9,264 nt of DNA from an uncultured Bacteriovorax sp. (GTDB taxonomy: Bacteria > Bdellovibrionota > Bacteriovoracia > Bacteriovoracales > Bacteriovoracaceae). The stretch lies in NCBI GenBank assembly GCA_946482295.1, contig CAMLRB010000139.1, positions 1 through 9,264 on the forward strand, read 5' to 3'. The notes below the pieces were generated by a model that was not told the origin of the DNA, made no database searches, and worked only from the letters and a program-made list of their open reading frames with translations. This document shows positions 7,569-9,264 of the stretch, piece after piece. The first letter of the stretch is position 1, and each line of letters starts with the position of its first letter. Both the position numbers and the translations under genes were made by a program.

Positions 7569-8603
7569 ATGATTTACGACGTATTCAAAAAGCTAGCATT
7601 TGCACTTGATGCAGAGAAAGCGCACGAGCTGACTATCGCATCTATGAAACTGACTGGAGCGATGTTACCTGATCGGACAATGGATTCACGGCTTGCGGTA
7701 AAGGCGATGGGACTGATGTTTCCAGGACCAGTGGGACTGGCCGCTGGACTTGATAAAAACGCAGAGGCCATTTCATTTCTCACCCATTTGCCGTTTGGTT
7801 TTGTGGAAGTAGGAACAGTTACGCCGAAAGCTCAAATAGGGAATGATAAACCACGCTTGTGGCGCTACCCTACAGAAGAGTCTCTTCGCAACCGCATGGG
7901 GTTTAATAACCATGGCGCTGAAGAGATGCTTAAAAATTTAAAAATAGCAAAACGTCGTGGAAAAATCATTGGCGTAAATCTAGGTAAAAATAAAATTACG
8001 CCAAACGAAGAAGCGCATCTCGATTATGGTGTACTCTATCGAATGTTTGCTCGCGAAGCCGACTACCTTGTCATCAATGTCTCATCTCCAAATACTCCTG
8101 GCCTTCGCGATCTCCTAAGCGACAAAGGACTCAGTAAGATTTTTGAAACAGTTGTTTCAGAAAAGAAACAATTGAATAGGCCCTTACTTGTTAAAGTTTC
8201 TCCCGATATGGAGAGTACTCAACTTGCTTCCGTCGTAGGACTTGTGAATGAATTTAAACTTGAAGGAATTATTGCCACTAATACCACAATAATGCCTGAA
8301 CGTGGTGAAGGGGGGATTAGTGGAAGACTACTTACCAAAAAAGCGCGAGAAGTGCGATTCCAGCTTTTAAAAGAGCTCAAGGCCACGGGCTCATCGGCTG
8401 AACTCATTGGAGTAGGTGGGATTAGTGATTTTAAAGAACTTAAGGATTTTTGGAGTGCAGGTGGAAAACTTGCACAAATTTATTCAGCGTTCATTTTCAA
8501 AGGTCCTGGATTTCTCTATGATCTAGAGCAAGAACTCCTTCGCGATTTCGACAAAAAAGGTGTTCGTAATTTTGAAGATTATTTATCAGCGATGAGAAAA
8601 TGA
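7569..8603 (+). CDS. pyrD: Dihydroorotate dehydrogenase (quinone), class 2
   Basis: Catalyses the fourth step of de novo UMP synthesis, oxidising dihydroorotate to orotate with FMN and passing electrons to membrane quinone. At 344 residues it has the usual class 2 length. The N-terminal amphipathic helix region (1-30, with the LDAEKAHE pattern) that binds the membrane and quinone is present and supports this ATG. FMN and substrate motifs follow: GLAAGLDKN with K63, NRMGFNN at 108-114, and NVSSPNTPGLR with the class 2 catalytic serine S173 rather than a class 1 cysteine. A C-terminal FMN phosphate site is seen in GVGGI and in QIYSAFIFKGPG. The start lacks a Shine-Dalgarno sequence but has a TATAAT just upstream. 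The 35-bp gap from the lipoprotein gene allows co-transcription. The stop overlaps the next start as ATGA. Confidence 0.97.
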   Translation: MIYDVFKKLAFALDAEKAHELTIASMKLTGAMLPDRTMDSRLAVKAMGLMFPGPVGLAAGLDKNAEAISFLTHLPFGFVEVGTVTPKAQIGNDKPRLWRYPTEESLRNRMGFNNHGAEEMLKNLKIAKRRGKIIGVNLGKNKITPNEEAHLDYGVLYRMFAREADYLVINVSSPNTPGLRDLLSDKGLSKIFETVVSEKKQLNRPLLVKVSPDMESTQLASVVGLVNEFKLEGIIATNTTIMPERGEGGISGRLLTKKAREVRFQLLKELKATGSSAELIGVGGISDFKELKDFWSAGGKLAQIYSAFIFKGPGFLYDLEQELLRDFDKKGVRNFEDYLSAMRK

Positions 8604-9040
8604 AGTATCTATTAATCTTTTTGCTTTCAACATCTGTTTTTGCTCTAGACGATGACTCTTTTAAGAATAAAGACAAATATATTTTTTTAGACTTAATCGG
8701 AAGCAATGAGCAATCTTCTTTTGTTTTTGACATAACCTTTGTTCCACCGGCCGGAAAAAAACTCAATAGCGGATCCATGATTCGATTATGGGAGAAAACA
8801 AAAACAGGGTGGGAGATTTCAGATAAAGGATATACCGATGAAGGAATGGCTTTCCTTTCATCTTATCATTTGAAAAAAGAGCTCAAGAGCAAATCGTTGA
8901 GTTCTGATTTGGCCCTTGAAGTTGATTTCATTCACTGTGATCACAGCGGTGGACAATGTAAAATGCAGAAGTATTTAGGAAAAATTAGACGTTCTCCTAA
9001 AACAAAGGCCACTGAGCAAAAATTAAAATTGAAAATCTAG
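8600..9040 (+). CDS. Small secreted two-cysteine protein
   Basis: A 146-residue protein with a signal peptide (K2, hydrophobic core LLIFLLSTSVF, likely cleavage after A15), leaving about 131 mature residues. It is probably a small beta-rich periplasmic domain. A FVPPAGKKLN segment (47-56) and a late HCDHSGGQC segment with C113 and C120 recall the strand-Gly-Lys-Leu-Asn and C-x(5-7)-C pattern of DsbD N-terminal-like domains and of domains fused to some thioredoxin/NHL proteins. I infer a possible disulfide or metal site, but this family link rests on pattern memory only. The C-terminus is Lys-rich. Its ATG overlaps the pyrD stop by 4 nt (ATGA) with no strong ribosome site, implying translational coupling. 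It ends in a CTAG shared with queC. A link to pyrimidine synthesis is not implied. Confidence 0.75.
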   Translation: MKYLLIFLLSTSVFALDDDSFKNKDKYIFLDLIGSNEQSSFVFDITFVPPAGKKLNSGSMIRLWEKTKTGWEISDKGYTDEGMAFLSSYHLKKELKSKSLSSDLALEVDFIHCDHSGGQCKMQKYLGKIRRSPKTKATEQKLKLKI

Positions 9041-9264
9041 TTGTAGTTAGGACGCTCGAGATATTCGATAGGATCAGCAACACCCGCTTTAGCAAATCCA
9101 CGCAGACGAAGAGCACACGAATCACAAACCCCACAGGCCTTGTCATTTTTTTCATAACATGACCAACTGAATTCTAATGGCGCTTTTAGTTCGAGAGCTT
9201 TTTTAACAATCTCATCTTTCTTCAAATAGATAACCGGAGTGACAACTTCGATGTCTCCGTTCTT
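9037..9264 (-). CDS. queC: 7-cyano-7-deazaguanine synthase, C-terminal part (cut by window edge)
   Basis: The last 75 codons of queC; the frame stays open to the right edge, so the start lies outside the window. QueC makes preQ0 from 7-carboxy-7-deazaguanine, ammonia and ATP, a step in queuosine tRNA modification and in 7-deazaguanine DNA modification pathways. The fragment shows the family's C-terminal signature: a TPVIYLKKDEIVKKALEL helix region, then the zinc-binding cysteines in SCYEKNDKACGVCDSC (fragment residues C36, C44, C47 and C50), then LRLRGFAKAGVADP. The TTG at 9223 is internal: codons before it (VVTPVIY) continue the family pattern. It runs convergent to the two-cysteine protein gene and shares 4 bp with it. 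Confidence 0.93.
   Translation of the reverse strand, partial: KNGDIEVVTPVIYLKKDEIVKKALELKAPLEFSWSCYEKNDKACGVCDSCALRLRGFAKAGVADPIEYLERPNYN

Noticed and set aside
9223..9225. TTG as the start of a separate 62-residue protein
   Set aside because: The frame continues upstream to the window edge with QueC-like residues, so this is the interior of queC.

Overview
The window looks like chromosomal DNA from a Gram-negative, moderately AT-rich bacterium. A quinone-type (class 2) dihydroorotate dehydrogenase, a FlgT/CsgG-like lipoprotein and several Sec signal peptides point to a cell with a periplasm, outer membrane and respiratory quinones. The base composition, together with dnaE linked to otherwise unrecognised envelope proteins, suggests a Bdellovibrionota/Bacteriovoracia-type lineage. 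That placement is an impression, not a demonstrated assignment. There is no sign of a phage, insertion sequence, CRISPR array or RNA gene; this is densely packed core-genome DNA.

Layout: at the left, two minus-strand genes (1619 to 50) form a small operon. The first encodes a membrane-anchored hypothetical protein. The second, 7 bp further on, encodes a HAD-like protein whose last residues spell a consensus sliding-clamp-binding peptide. A 168-bp divergent intergenic region (1620-1787) separates them from a plus-strand run of five closely spaced genes: dnaE (replicative DNA polymerase III alpha), a secreted hypothetical protein overlapping the dnaE stop, a FlgT-C-containing lipoprotein, pyrD, and a small secreted two-cysteine protein that overlaps the pyrD stop. 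The run meets a convergent minus-strand queC (cut by the right edge) with no intergenic space: both stop codons lie in one CTAG palindrome.

How the genes fit together: dnaE (replication), pyrD (pyrimidine synthesis) and queC (queuosine/7-deazaguanine synthesis) are housekeeping genes with intact diagnostic motifs. The two genes between dnaE and pyrD are both exported and follow each other closely, so they are the best candidates for a shared envelope function that travels with dnaE. pyrD is preceded by a perfect TATAAT only 6 bp from its ATG and by no Shine-Dalgarno sequence, so it may have its own leaderless transcript. No clear exotic system is visible. The most unusual point is the HAD-like protein with putative clamp-binding peptides, encoded divergently from the replicative polymerase.
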